From Sorex araneus (Eukaryota > Chordata > Mammalia > Eulipotyphla > Soricidae), in the NCBI RefSeq assembly GCF_027595985.1, contig NC_073305.1, positions 114,021,759 through 114,085,758 of the forward strand: a stretch of DNA of 64,000 nucleotides, read 5' to 3'. Position numbers and translations under genes: made by a program. Shown piece after piece: positions 24,971 through 37,174 of the stretch (within the stretch, counting starts at the first letter, position 1; each line of letters starts with the position of its first letter). The notes beneath the pieces were generated by a model. It made no database searches, was not told the origin of the DNA, and saw only the letters and a program-made list of their open reading frames with translations.

Positions 24971-25013
<43 letters not shown>
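24971..25013 (+). repeat. (GA)n microsatellite
   Basis: Pure GA tract in a longer purine stretch from 24922. Confidence 0.95.
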
Positions 25014-25017
<4 letters not shown>

Positions 25018-25157
25018 ACCTCCTCTCTCCATCTTTCCAGTCACACACAAAAAAAGTACAGGATTTACACCATAACCTAAGTTATAACCACATATTAATG
25101 TTAGAATGAAGTCACTTTGACATCTTCTTTCTTTAAGTTTTGGCATTTTCTTTCTTT

Positions 25158-25325
25158 TTTTTCTTTTTCTTGGTCACACCCAGCGATGCTCAGGGGTTGC
25201 TCCTGGCTCTGCACTCAGGAATTACTCCTGGTGGTTCTCAGGGGACCGTATGGGATGCTGGGAATCGAACTTGGGTTGATCATGCAAGGCAAATGCCCTA
25301 CCCGCTGTGCTATCGTTCCAGCCCA
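25158..25325 (-). repeat. SOR SINE (type A)
   Basis: Duplication GCATTTTCTTTCTTT at 25143-25157 and 25326-25340, perfect. Confidence 0.93.
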
Positions 25326-25729
25326 GCATTTTCTTTCTTTAATTTCCATTCGACCTACTTAGAATTTGTATATTCTTACTTTGGGGGGGGGGTCTTATTT
25401 TCATTAAAAACATAAATCATTATTTGGCAAAACTATGATTCCTTCCAAAGATTTCTGGAACTCAGCCACAGTCATGCTCAAGGCCCCTCCACATGTTCAG
25501 ACGAGCCTCATGCATGAAGGAACTGGCAGAGGAACCCAGGTGTGTGGGACCCAGGGCTGAGATCTCCAAGCCTGTTCGGATTGGGATTGGGCCTCTTCTG
25601 CCCAGATCCCCCATTTTCCAGTAGTTAGGCGGTCACACTCAGAAACTAATCCCATCAATGGCCAAGATCCAGAGACTATAAAACAACACTCCCAGAAGCT
25701 CGAGGCAGCATTTGCGGCTGCGCGACCTC

Positions 25730-25987
25730 TTATAGCCTAGTTCTCCCTCTCTGAGAACCTGGCAAGCTACCGAGAGCTTCCTGCCCACATGGGAGAGACT
25801 GGAAAAATCCCTGTGGCATATTCATATGCCAAAACCAGTTACAATGATGGGTCTCATTCCCCTAACCCTGAAAGAGCCTCCAGCGCAGCACCATTGGGAA
25901 GGACGAGTAAAGAGAGGCTTCTATAATGTCAGGGCTAGGATGAATTGGGACGTTACTGAGACTGCTCGAGAAAATCAACGATCAATG

Positions 25988-26052
<65 letters not shown>

Positions 26053-26053
26053 C
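25730..26053 (+). repeat. Diverged type B SINE with internal extra sequence and (GAT)n tail
   Basis: Body landmarks are present, but about 100 bp is inserted between GGTCTCATT and GGGACGTTACTG. The tail has become (GAT)n, 25992-26052. Confidence 0.7.
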
Positions 26054-28290
26054 TTCCTTCCAGATCAGAGCATTTTAGTAATGCTGCTGTTTCTGATCCT
26101 TTCAACTTTCTGCTTTGCTGAGATCACTCAAAAAGGGAAAGAAATAAGCTATTACCTGGAGAGCCCAAAAGACCCTTGTTCTGGCTTCATATTTTCCGAC
26201 CTCACAGATACATATAATAAAATATGAGTAGGTCCCATCCCAAAATAATGGGAAAATTTAGGGAGAAAACTGCACTGCTTTGTTGCTGAGGAATTAGGTG
26301 AGGTTCACACAGAGAATGTGTCTATCAAAAGGATATGTTCAAGTCATTCTTATATACAAGCTTTTTGTCTGGCTCCTCTGGTGATAACACTGAGACTTCT
26401 CAGCAAATAATTAGAATCTGGCAACTCAGTTTACTTGAACTATGCATCATCTCTTGATTCTATGACCCATGTTAATCTTGCAATATAAAAATTTCATAAT
26501 ATTTTTTTTTAAATGCCTTTAAATATGATTCATTGTGTCTTATTTCATTGGGATATTTGGTTAAAAAGATTTAGAGGTCTCATTATTTCCAAATAGGAAG
26601 CAAGGGAAACAAAGGAGGTAGTTATTGACTGATTATTGATATATTAGACTGATAATAAAATATGTTATTTTGTATTAATATGGTTTCATGATCTACATAA
26701 ATCGGTTAACCAAAGGTAATCAGTTACGTATCATCATCATGATTTTCACCAGACCTAACAACTCTTTTGTATTATGTATTTAACATTTTATTTGCCTAAC
26801 TTTTTCTTGAACTAATTGTCTTACATTGGGAAGAAAAAGAAAAGGAAGGTAGGAAGACTAAGGTCCACAGAGACCAAGAAGTAAAGAGTGGAATGCTAAA
26901 GCAGAGCAAAGAGGGACTGAGTCTTGGTGAAGATTCAGTAGAGTATCACTGTATCACTGTATCACTGTCATCCCATTGATCATCAATTTGCTCAAGCAGA
27001 GTAAATTCAGTAGAGTACTTACCACGATACACAAGACAAAGAGTACTTATCATAATACACAATACAATGTTAGTATTATTTTTCATTCATACAAAAATAA
27101 GACCTCAAGGAACATATTGTTCTACATTTCTCATACAGATCCTATAGCTATTTTTTCTAATTTTAATGTGTCAATTTGTTATGTTTTATTCCCTTACTCT
27201 ATTTATATGTCCATATAATTAAGGAATCAATTATAGTTCATCGACTGCTTGTGTGTTTTAAAATGTGTTAGTCAATTATGATTAGAACTTTTATTTTAGC
27301 TGAAAAATATAGTTAAGAGATGCCTGCTGACAGTTAATGTAAAAATTTTTCACCCAAAAGCTTTTTTCTCTTTTATCCTGTGGCGTGTTTTATGACTACA
27401 GCTGTTAACGGACAAGGAATGGAAAATTGCAAGATAGAATGTGTACTTCACCTGAGTGGTTGCATAGAAACTAGTTATTTGTCCAAATTTTTAAGAACAC
27501 AAGGGGAAAGTATACTTACAAGCTTAAAGAGCAGATTCACAATATACAGATGTGATTAGACCTGTATATTTAGATCTAGAATTAGATGTCTGCAAGGTTG
27601 TTTCAGAATTATAAGACTTCTTTAAAAAGCCAATAAAAGATGTGTTCTGACAAGTCATTTCTAATTATGATTTTTGTGCAAATAATTATAAATGATGTTG
27701 TTGAACCAACTGATAAGAAATGAATAGAAGAGTATGAAAATTGCTAAGACCCAAAGCTCAGAACAATAGCCTAAAGCAATCATGGAGATAAGACTGTTTT
27801 TGCTTTTTCAATCAGAAGGTCAGAACAAATGCAACTGAGACAAAATGAGAAAAGTCTTTGTGTTTTAGAGTTTACAACACACTCCAGGCAATGGTTAAGA
27901 TTGTTAGTAGAGACTATAATAGAAATCCATAAGAATAGCACAAAGTTGCTGCCTCTGCTGTTAGTCTCCTTTCCTTGACTTTAAGATGTAATGGACACGC
28001 TAACTCCAAATGTCAGGTGGATAAAATAAGTAACAAGAGTATCCAGGGAAGTTATGATAATAAATGTAATCATCGGATGTTTGCCTTTTTACTATTTGCC
28101 AATAGAAACTGAAACAGTGGTTCTGGGGCATGAATAGACACAATAACTAATGACACAGAATCAAATTTCTAGAAACAGACACAAAAGCATTTACGCACTT
28201 AGTAATTTAGTATATAACAAAAAATTATGTCAGTGAAGTTTTAAAAAGACTTATTCAATTAATGATTTGTGGGAAACCAGGAAGTCATTG
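26054..28290. other. Repeat-poor AT-rich intergenic stretch
   Basis: The longest stretch nearly free of SINE and L1, except for the 59-bp SINE at 26946. No coding signal. It could hold conserved non-coding DNA, which cannot be judged from one sequence. Confidence 0.5.
26946..27004 (-). repeat. Severely 5'-truncated type B SINE
   Basis: Only the terminal ~55 nt inserted. Duplication ATTCAGTAGAGTA at 26933-26945 and 27005-27017, perfect. Confidence 0.9.
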
Positions 28291-28305
28291 AGTTCCAAAA
28301 TTATT

Positions 28306-28490
28306 ATTATTATTATTATTATTTTGGCTTTTGGGTCACACCCAGCGATGCACAGGAGTTACTCCTGGCTTATGCACTCAGGAATTACTCCTGCCGGTGC
28401 TCGGGGGACCATATGGGATGCTGGGATTCGAATCCGGGTCGGCCACGTGCAAGGCAAACACCCTACCCACTGTGCTATGGCTCCAGCCCC
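28306..28490 (-). repeat. SOR SINE (type A)
   Basis: Tail is (ATT)n. Duplication AGTTCCAAAATTATT / AGTTCTAAAATTATT. Confidence 0.92.
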
Positions 28491-28649
28491 AAGTTCTAAA
28501 ATTATTTAATTCTATCTCACAGTAATAGATTCCAAGCAGATCCAAGATTTTAAAGTTCAAACAAATCTTTTTAAAGACTAATATCTGATCATTGCATTTA
28601 TTATCATAACTTTCCTAAGTATTTGTTTTACTTATTTTTTCCACTGAAA

Positions 28650-28830
28650 TTTAGAATGTACCTTTGGTCCAGCAATTCCACTTCTAGAAGTTTATCCCAC
28701 ATATGTTCTTACACTTATGAAACAACATGGACCAAGCTGTCATTACAGCTTTTTTTAAAACACAAGACTAAAGAATCTAAATAGAAATAGGAACCTAAAT
28801 TCTAGTGCCTATTTTCAATAATATAAAAAA
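28650..28830 (+). mobile_element. Old L1 fragment
   Basis: GGTCCAGCAATTCCACTTCT followed by a TTTATCCCAC landmark typical of ORF2 3' regions of old L1. Confidence 0.6.
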
Positions 28831-28934
28831 AAACTTCTATAAACAGAATAGAAAAATATCTCCAAGGTTCACAATATATATTAACTGAATGAGTGAATGT
28901 ACTGTCAATGATATGTGTAGTATAATCTATTTAT

Positions 28935-29045
28935 TCACTCCCGAATTCAACAAATATCATTGAGCACCTGTTTGTGCCAAGTGTCACACTGGACGCTTGG
29001 GGAATGAATGAATCAGACAGAGCCTTTCCTCCACTGCAGCTGGGG
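28935..29045 (+). repeat. Possible ancient interspersed repeat fragment
   Basis: TTCAACAAATATCATTGAGC then CACCTGTTTGTGCCAAGTG resembles the start of the same old repeat as at 38040. It is diverged. Confidence 0.4.
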
Positions 29046-29254
29046 AAAACAGCGACTGCTGACGCCAGTGGGACCCTCACAGTCCTTCTGAGGGCAGGTC
29101 TTTTTCCTTCAAATCTCCTTCAGGACTGTCATGAATGTTCTTCGGGAACCCCATTTTGCTCACTGTATTTTCCTCCAGTTTTCAATCCCTTTGCAGCCAA
29201 GTCTTCTCTCACAGGGACCGTGTGACCATAACAGAGTTCAGCCTAGGCTGGACT

Positions 29255-29410
29255 CTGTGCAGCCTTTAAGCAAGTTACTTCCTCTCTTTATACTTTCCGT
29301 TTCCTCTTTGATAAAATACTTGTAAGTCCTTTCTAAGAAAGGACTTCTTAGAAGGGTTAAATAAGATGAAAAAATGCTTAACACAGTGATAAGTACATTG
29401 TCCATCCTTA
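29255..29410 (+). repeat. MIR-like element
   Basis: AGCAAGTTACTTCCTCTC, CGTTTCCTCTTTGATAAAAT, then GGTTAAATAAGATGAA matches the MIR order. Confidence 0.6.
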
Positions 29411-29691
29411 GTGTAAATTCCCCATTATTACTATAAAATCCTGCCAAATTTAGGAGTCTGATAAATAAGATGAAACAATGTCCCTGGGTCTTTGAATTCC
29501 TGGAAATTAGTAAACTGTAGCAAAGTGAGGCACATCGGCCTCTAAGTCATAACAGTCTGCTGAGCACCGTGGGAGGATGTGAAAAGAGTATCTGAGCCTA
29601 GTTCTTGTCGTCTGGTGCTTACTCACAGGTTAGAAAGGCAGAAGCACTGGTTAATAGTGGTTCCAAGATCCTCTGTGACCCTGGGAAGTTT

Positions 29692-29874
29692 GTTTTTTTT
29701 TTCTGGTTTGTTTTAAGTTTTCGGCCCACACCCGGTGATGCTTAGGGTTTACTCCTGTCTCTGCACTCAGGAATCACTCTTGGCAGTGCTCAGGGGACCG
29801 TATGGGATGCCGGAGTTCGGACCCAGGTTGGCTGTGTGCAAGGCAAGCACCTTACCACTGTACTACCTTTCCAG
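29692..29874 (-). repeat. SOR SINE (type A)
   Basis: Moderately diverged minus copy. Confidence 0.8.
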
Positions 29875-29910
29875 ATGCCAGAACATGTTTTTTGAAACCT
29901 CTCTAGGTCT

Positions 29911-30074
29911 CGGGGCCAGAGCAATAGTGTAGCAGCTAAAGCATTTACTTTGCCAGTCAAGACCCGAGTTCGATCTCCAGCACCCATATGGTTCCCCAGA
30001 GCCTGCCAGGAGTGATCCTTGAGCACAAAGCCAGGAATAAGTCCTGAGCACAATTGGTGTCTCCCCCCCACCCC

Positions 30075-30109
<35 letters not shown>

Positions 30110-30110
30110 A
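29911..30110 (+). repeat. SOR SINE (type A) with (AAC)n tail
   Basis: Duplication CTCTCTAGGTCT at 29899-29910 and 30111-30122. Confidence 0.88.
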
Positions 30111-30122
30111 CTCTCTAGGTCT

Positions 30123-31290
30123 TGGTTTCCTCTTTGGAAAATTGGAAATTATACTACTAAGTATCAAATGATTAATATTAAAAACTAAACCCGTTAATAA
30201 AAGAACTTAGAACCACAGAAAAAGTGGTGACTTTCACTGTTTCCCCATGAAACTGGGTATGTATGAAGAGGTGTCAGTTATAAGATGGCTCAGGACAAAG
30301 CAGAGGGTCCAACCGGGAGACCACTGTGCCTGGGGGCGGGAACAGTTTCCCGATAAGAGATAAAACTTGAACAGAGGCTGCAGTGTGAGTAGGATTAAGG
30401 TTTGTAAAGACGAGTTCAAGAATGAATAGTATGACCGAAAGCACTCACGGGAACTGGACTGAGACAATGGTTATTACAGATCACCTTATTCTCACTTGCC
30501 AGAGCCCTCTTTGGGAATTGTAATGCATAATGATTATTGCTTAACGAGTATATTATGAATTATGAGTCATAATATACTGAGAAAAATTACTGTGGCTTGC
30601 TTATTCCTAAAATTTATTACAGGTCCATTTATTGAATTCTACAAAATTCTGCGTCTAGTTTGGAGTTAAGTTTACATGGTTATGAAATTGGTGGGAATGT
30701 GTTTTGTTTTGTTTTAACTGTAGGTTGCTGTTTTGACAGCAGGTGGCGACCTTACATATATGTAAGAATAGTGGCTCTGGTCTGCATCATTTAAGTCCTT
30801 TGAATAGTTGTCACATATGATGTATCATTGCTACTGAATTTAGAACCAATGCTTTACGCTGATTTCTAAAATATGAAATTAATATAGTAGACGAGGACTC
30901 TTCCTTTTACAGAGCTGTGCTTACCTCAGAAGCTGGCAGTCTGACTGTTCTTTCTGGGAATGATACTTGTCAGTTCCCACCCACTCTCCCATACAAATGC
31001 CATCAGCTTTAACAGTATCTCCTCATGCATCCGTCAGCCTTACAGGCTTGGACCTATAGCCTTTCCAGAATAAAATTTGTAGTAACAAAACCTTTTGATT
31101 TCCTCATTCCTTACTATGTGGACTCCACCGACCTCGGCTTCAACTCACTCAGTTTCAGAGATAACAGTAGTCGTTTCCTTCTAACAGGTGGACTTGCTAA
31201 AACCCACATATGGCAAATTGAGCTCCACCTGGTCCACCTCGAACTTTATCACTTATCACTTCTTTGCATCAACTTGATCAAATCCTGTGT
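30123..31290. other. Repeat-poor intergenic stretch with CTCF-like motif
   Basis: No recognised repeat. Contains the motif at 30736. Confidence 0.5.
30736..30749 (+). promoter_or_regulatory. CTCF-like motif
   Basis: ACAGCAGGTGGCGA matches the CTCF core CCASYAGRKGGCRS at all but the first and last positions. It sits in a repeat-poor stretch between the two genes. It is a motif match only; such sites occur by chance. Confidence 0.35.
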
Positions 31291-31298
31291 TTTAAGTT

Positions 31299-31479
31299 TT
31301 TTTTTTCTTTTTTTTTCTTTTTGGGTCACATCCGGCAATGTACAGGGGCCACTCCTGGCTCTGCACTCAGGAACCACTCCTGGCGGTGCTCAGGGGACCA
31401 CATGGGATGCTGGGACTCAAACCCGGGTTGGCCACGTGCAAGGCAAACGCCTTACCAGCTATGCTATCACTCCAGCACC
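31299..31479 (-). repeat. SOR SINE (type A)
   Basis: Duplication GTTTTAAGTT / GTTTTAGGTT flanks it. Confidence 0.9.
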
Positions 31480-32040
31480 GTTTTAGGTTGGTTTTTTTTT
31501 TTATGTCTTTTGACATAAAAAGTATAAAAACAAAGGAAAAATAAGAACAAAAGAATCTTGTATTCTGTGGTGCCACTAGAGTGTACACAAATACAACAAA
31601 ATCACACATTGCAGATGCAAAGTAAAGGAATTACAAGGCAGGAAGGTGACATGCGGTCCCTTTGATTCAAACATTTTGTTGGGTTTTCTAAAAGGAGGAA
31701 ATTAGAGAGGTTACCTTGTCTATCAATCTTGCTTTTCCTCTGTAAGCCAGTCTTATTTTACTTCCCTACACATCCATGGACCATCTCACTTACTCCTTTG
31801 GCCACACCCAAAATGTTTTAGAGGATAGACTAGGACAGCAGAATACAGAAAGAGATGAGGACTTCTGGAAACATCACTCACTTAGTATACTGCTCCTTCT
31901 ACATTGATGTATCAACTAGGAGTGAGATGAATCTTGTCTCAAAGTATCCCTCAAGCTACTGCTGTGCTGTGCTCCTTGGCTATCTGGCCTATATGATCAT
32001 TGCAAAGTTAGTTTCAAAGAGAAGGTGGTTAAAAGGGGGC

Positions 32041-32463
32041 TAGAGGGGAGGGGGCAGTAGTACAGTGGATAGGGCATTTGTCTTGCATGCTGCTGACCCA
32101 GGTTCTGTCTCCAGCATATGGTATCCCATGCCCCACCAGGAGTGATCTCTGGGTGCAGAGCCAGGAGTATATCCTGATCACCACCAGGTATGACTTAAAA
32201 ACTGTCACTGTCACTGTCATTCCCTTTGTTCGAGCGGGCACCAGTAACGTCTCTCATTGAGAGACTTATTGTTACTGTTTTTGGCATATCCAATATGCAC
32301 GGGTAGCTTGCCAGGGTCTGCCGTGCGGGCTCCATATTCTTAGTAGCTTGCCGGGCTCTCCGAGAGGGGCGGAGGAATCGAACATGGGTTGGCTGCGTGA
32401 AAGGCAAAAGCCCAACCGCTGTGCTATCGCTCCAGTCAATGACTTAAAAACATAAAAAAAAAA
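32041..32463 (+). repeat. SOR SINE (type A) split by a type B SINE
   Basis: The plus copy is 32041-32202 and resumes at 32439. A type B copy occupies 32203-32438. Confidence 0.85.
32203..32438 (-). repeat. Type B SINE inside a type A tail
   Basis: Duplication ATGACTTAAAAAC at 32190-32202 and 32439-32451, perfect. Confidence 0.93.
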
Positions 32464-32471
32464 TCTGTAGT

Positions 32472-32625
32472 TGGGCCAGAGAAATAGTAAGCTAGTAAGG
32501 CATTTGCCTTGTATGTGGCTAACCTGGGCTCAATACCATATGGTATCCTGTAGGTTTCCCTGAGAACTGTAAGGAGTGATCCCTGAGCATCACCAAGTAT
32601 GGCCTTCAAACAAAAAACAAACAAA
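32472..32625 (+). repeat. SOR SINE (type A), diverged
   Basis: Plus copy, tail with AAACAAAC units. Confidence 0.75.
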
Positions 32626-32824
32626 AATGTCTATAGCATATATTACTGGTAAAACATTCTTCTAAGTATCAATAAATTCAGACAACAACATTTATGATTT
32701 TTCATATAATTTCATTACCAATTTGTCAACATATCTAATCAGTTTTAAAAGTGTCTGATATACAAATGTACCATTGTTCATCAGCATAAGAAATTGTATA
32801 TATAATGATAAAAATGATAGTGAT

Positions 32825-34330
32825 AAGGCATTTTTAGTGACTGTTTCAAAGTTTATGCTCTTGGATCACCTCAGAGAATAGCCAGGAAGTGATTGTTAAT
32901 GCAAACTTCTATGCCAGGAATAGCAGGGAACTTTATTAACCAAGAAATGGTATTTATTTTCAGCAAATACAATATACTTAATGGAATTGTAGAAGCATTT
33001 AAAAAAATAATGGACCACAATATTATAGTTACTATTATGCAACATTGACCTGGAAATCCAAATGAGAATACAAAATGAAATCTTCTGCAAAGTAAAGTAA
33101 AAACAATTATACTACCTGAATTCAAGACTTATCTATATGTTCTCTGTAATCAAGGCAGTCTGGTTCTTGCTTCCCAAACAACTGACAAAGAGATCAAAAG
33201 AACAGAATAGAGAGAGCAGAAATAAATGCTCTGTAGTCAACTGAATTTGACAAAGAAGCAAAGACAATTCAATGATTATTTCTGGCTCTACACTCAGAAA
33301 TTCCTACTGGTAACAGTGCTCAAGGGATCACATAGGACACTGGGGATTGAACTAGGGTTGGCAGCATGCAAGGCAAGCACCCTACCTGCTGTACAACTGC
33401 TCCAGTATACAGACAAAAAATCTGAACAGACATCTTGTTAAAGTAGATAAGCAGATGACAGATACCATTTTTAAAGAGTCTTCATACATGTTATTGGAGA
33501 ATTGCAAAATTGAAGCAGCTATGAGACACCACTTTTACCTATATCTGTTAGAATGACTCAGCTCCCAAGCTCTGATAGTACCAAGTGCAGAGGAAGATGT
33601 GGCATAAATGAAATTCTTACTCACTGCTGATGAGAATGCAAAACGGGATGACTACCTAGAAGATAGTGTGGTAGTTTATTGTTGTTTGTTTGTTTGTTCT
33701 TATAATACTAAACAAACTCTTAACACATAATTCAGTAATTGCACTCTTAGTATTTATCTCACACAGTTCAAAAGTTTTATCGACACAAAATTCTGCTCAG
33801 GAATGCTTATAACAACCTTAGTCAGAGTTGCCAAAAGTTGGAAACAAATACCAATTCTTTTAGTTAGTGAATGGAGTAATAAACTGTGTAATATCAAAAA
33901 CAAAACTATTATTTGAACCAGGGAAAGTAAATGTTTATTGTTAAATGAAAAACACCAATCTGAAAAGCCCACATAGTATATGATTCAACTATGTGACACT
34001 ATAGAAGAGAGAGCGAAAAAGAGATCCACAGTTGATGGGCTGGGGGGATGGGCAGACAGTGAGGCTGGAGGACAGAGAAGGGAGGGATGTGGAGGGGGAG
34101 CACAGGGAAGGTTTAGGACAGTGAGAACACCGTGAAGTATCATAGTGTCATAGGTGTCACTAGCCATTTGCCAAAGTCCATAGAACATGCAGCATAAACC
34201 ATGAAACCTAACATAAAATATTTTTTGTTAATAATAATATTATTGTTATAAGCTCAATCAACTGTAATAAATGTGCCCACTGCTCTAAAATAAATTAAAC
34301 TGGAGTGGGGAGCAAAATATAAAATAACTT
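32825..34330 (+). mobile_element. Ancient L1 (L1M-like) ORF2 end and 3' UTR
   Basis: Decayed mammalian L1 landmarks appear in order: AATTATACTACCTGAATTCA (33105), GACAATTCAATGA (33263), GAGACACCACTTTTACCTA (33520), GAGAATGCAAAACGGGATG, TGCCAAAAGTTGGAAACAA, GTATATGATTCAACTATGTG, then a G-rich 3' UTR. A SOR SINE interrupts it at 33262-33405. Confidence 0.75.
33262..33405 (-). repeat. SOR SINE (type A), lacking tail, inside old L1
   Basis: Minus copy missing the 3' third. Confidence 0.75.
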
Positions 34331-35145
34331 TCAGCTCATTTTATCATAAGACTAAATTGCTCTTTATAAAAGCTGCTTGGAAAATCTTGATACACTCTTC
34401 CCAATTTTGCTATCAACTTAAGACTGGTCTAAAAAAGGTCTATTAATTAAAAATTAATAGATTTGAAAAGGAAAAATAAGTTTAATGGCATAAGGTAAGC
34501 ATACACTTAGAAATTTGAGTGAATCTAATTCTAAATTGGACATGAATACATTATGGATATAGAATTAAGAAGTGCTTAGCAGGTTTGCTATATCTAAAAA
34601 TCAATCTGCAAATCAGTGCAATTTAACATTCAGGCTACAGCCAGAATATAACCGAAGATATTTGAGGCTTTTATAAATAAACTCATAAAATTTTCCTTAA
34701 AAGGAAATTAAGACCAAAGGTAAAACATGTTTAGAATATTATTTTTTAGTGATTTAAAGGATTAAAAGGATTTGAACAAGCCAATGTTTCCCAAATTGGG
34801 CAAGCTATTGATTCAAAACAATTCCAGTAACTATAGCAATATCTTGTTTCCTGAGACTTGAGAAGATGATCTTAAAGTTCATATGATAAGCAAAGTGCCA
34901 AGAAAGAAGGAAGAGAGGAAGTCAGGGGGAGGAGGGGAGTTGAAGAGAGAATTGCGAATCTAGGCGGTATCCTTCAAGGCAAGGTCAGGGGGTTCTGAAG
35001 GGCCTATGAGGGCTGAATGCTTGGGTCTCAGTTTGTCGAAGCTCTGACACTCAGTGTGAGGCATTGGGAGGGAATCTTCTAGAGGAATTTCATGAAATCA
35101 TTTGGATGGAGTTCTCTATAGGGACTAGGGCTTATCTCTATTATA
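34331..35145. other. Intergenic, no recognised feature
   Basis: AT-rich then purine-rich. It may be the 5' part of the possible LTR ending near 35250, but no start is visible. Confidence 0.4.
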
Positions 35146-35250
35146 ATGAGACTCCATAGAGCCACTCCCCATCCCGCTCCCAAACCAGAGAAACAAATGT
35201 CTGTTATTTCAGCCATCCCATGGTGTGGGTTCTTTTACTGTGGCAGAATT
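35146..35250 (+). mobile_element. Possible MaLR-type LTR end
   Basis: ACAAATGTCTGTTATTTCAG followed by CCATCCCATGGTGTGGGTT resembles the conserved end of MLT1/MST LTRs. No internal viral genes are visible. Low certainty. Confidence 0.35.
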
Positions 35251-35532
35251 TGTCCTCTCGAAGGCTTGCAGTTGCTGGACAAGTTTTTGTGGGGGTGCAA
35301 AGTAGGAAGACTACAAAAGGCTAAAAATGTGTTTATTGGGGCTGTATTTTATATGATTGGCCCTATGAGACTTTGAGGCTGCACGGACAGGCTTTGAGCC
35401 TATTGCCTAAGTATCTTGTAAAGAGGTAAACAACAGAGGGGTCAACATTCTGGGGCCATCATTAACCTCCTAGACAATAATGAGCAGCTCCTGAAGAATT
35501 AAAAATGGGATTATGCCCTATCTAGCATCATT

Positions 35533-35624
35533 TTACTTTTTTGTTTAATTTTCAGTGCTGGGCATTCAACCAGGGATCTAACACGCGTGAGGCATGCACT
35601 CTGTTATTGAGACATAACCCTGCT
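35533..35624 (-). repeat. SOR-like SINE fragment
   Basis: Head-side remnant only. Confidence 0.5.
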
Positions 35625-35728
35625 CTATACAAACATTTTCATGAAATCGTGTGGCATTGGTTTGGGGGTTACCTAATAGATAAATAGAGTAGACTAGAGA
35701 ATCTGAAAATTGTACCAGTTGGGGTCTT

Positions 35729-35870
35729 AGAGCTAGTGTAGGAGTTAAGGTGCATGCCTTCTATCTAGCTGACTCAAGGGTCCACTCCTGGCACTACATG
35801 GGCCCCTGAGCAATGTGGGGTACAGCCCTGGGGCTTGGCACTGCTAAGGTAGCCTGAGGCACCACAAGGT
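35729..35870 (+). repeat. SOR-like SINE, diverged
   Basis: Old plus copy. Confidence 0.55.
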
Positions 35871-36116
35871 CTGAGCAGTCCTGCATCTTTGGGCCCTCAA
35901 ATTGAACCACTGTTATAGTGAATTAAGAATTACCAGAAGGGGTCATGAAAGGGTCTTGGGGTTTTAAGAACCACTTGGGGGATTCCTTAAATATCTGCCC
36001 CATTCTCTCTTTTTTTAACTTTTTTCTTGAATCGCTGTGAGATAGACCAAAGCTGTTGATGATTTGATTTCATCTGATCTCATAAGTATATCTGCCTCAT
36101 TCTTCTTTTTTTCATC

Positions 36117-36194
36117 TTCCTTCCTTCCTTCCTTCCTTCCTTCCTTCCTTCCTTCCTTCCTTCCTTCCTTCCTTCCTTCCTTCCTTCCTTCCTT
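36117..36194 (+). repeat. (TTCC)n microsatellite
   Basis: About 19 uninterrupted TTCC units, then TTTC units. Confidence 0.97.
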
Positions 36195-36215
36195 CTTTCT
36201 TTCTTTTTCCCTTTC

Positions 36216-36430
36216 TTTCTTTCTATTGAATCACTGTGCGATACAGTTACAAGTGTTAATGTTTGAATTTCAATTATACAATGATCAAACACCCATCCCT
36301 CCACCAGTGCACATTCTTCACCACCAGTGTCCCCAGTATACTCCCCTTTCCAACCCTCCCCCTGCCTCTATGGCAGACAATTTCACCCATACTCTCTCTA
36401 CTTTTGTTCTGCCCCATTCTTAACGAACAT
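36216..36430 (-). mobile_element. L1 3' end with (TTCC)n tail
   Basis: Minus-strand L1 3' UTR; its tail side abuts the (TTCC)n microsatellite. Confidence 0.65.
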
Positions 36431-37000
36431 TTTATTAATGAAACACCTGGCACTGCAGAGCTGTAGGAAAATGAATGTATCCACTAAATATTTGGGCCAA
36501 ATGATTAACACACATTAAAAGATCCTAAAGCAGTCAGTTCATAAATGAAAACTGCTCCTGGAAATATGGCATACTATATAAATATATAAACAATATATAA
36601 AGGTATTTGTTCCAAAGTTATTTGTAACAGTGAAAAACAAAAATAAAAAAGGATGTAAAATAATAGCAAGAATACTTCAATTGATTATGACCTATTCACT
36701 GATCTATATATTCTGCGAGTATTAAAATGAGATGTTGTAATGTGTGTACCATAATGTTAAGTATAAAGGAATAACATTGGGAATGATCAAAATATATAAA
36801 AACAAACATAAGTAAACTGAAAAAGTAGACAAACATGGTAGTAATACTAATCTTTGTTAAAACAATAGGTGTTAGAGATTTTCTTCCCCAAAGTTTCTGT
36901 GAAAAGCATGCTACTTTTATAATGAAAAATCGCTGTTGACTATTTTTAAATCTGTTCACTTAATAAATATTAAAGTGGTCAGTCAATATTCATGCCTTTT

Positions 37001-37158
37001 TTTATGGCAGGGGTAATGGTAACCCACAGACCATAGTCTCAAAGCTTACTCCTGGGTCTACACTCAGTGGTCTCTCCTGGCAGGACTGGGGGACCATTTG
37101 GGATGCCGGGGATCAGACCAGGATTGGCACTCTATCCACTGTACTGTCTCTCTAATCC
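37001..37158 (-). repeat. SOR SINE (type A), diverged
   Basis: Minus copy, partly deleted near the head. Confidence 0.7.
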
Positions 37159-37174
37159 CAAATTTCCATGCTTT

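Noticed and set aside
26995..27230. Search for unusual systems (CRISPR arrays, operons, intact provirus, toxin genes) in this and other unique regions
   Set aside because: Direct repeats found are SINE tails and microsatellites; no spaced repeat array, gag/pol frame or operon-like cluster is present.
31025..31486. 153-codon open frame on the plus strand
   Set aside because: No recognised homology; the second half is SINE sequence and no splice structure is evident.
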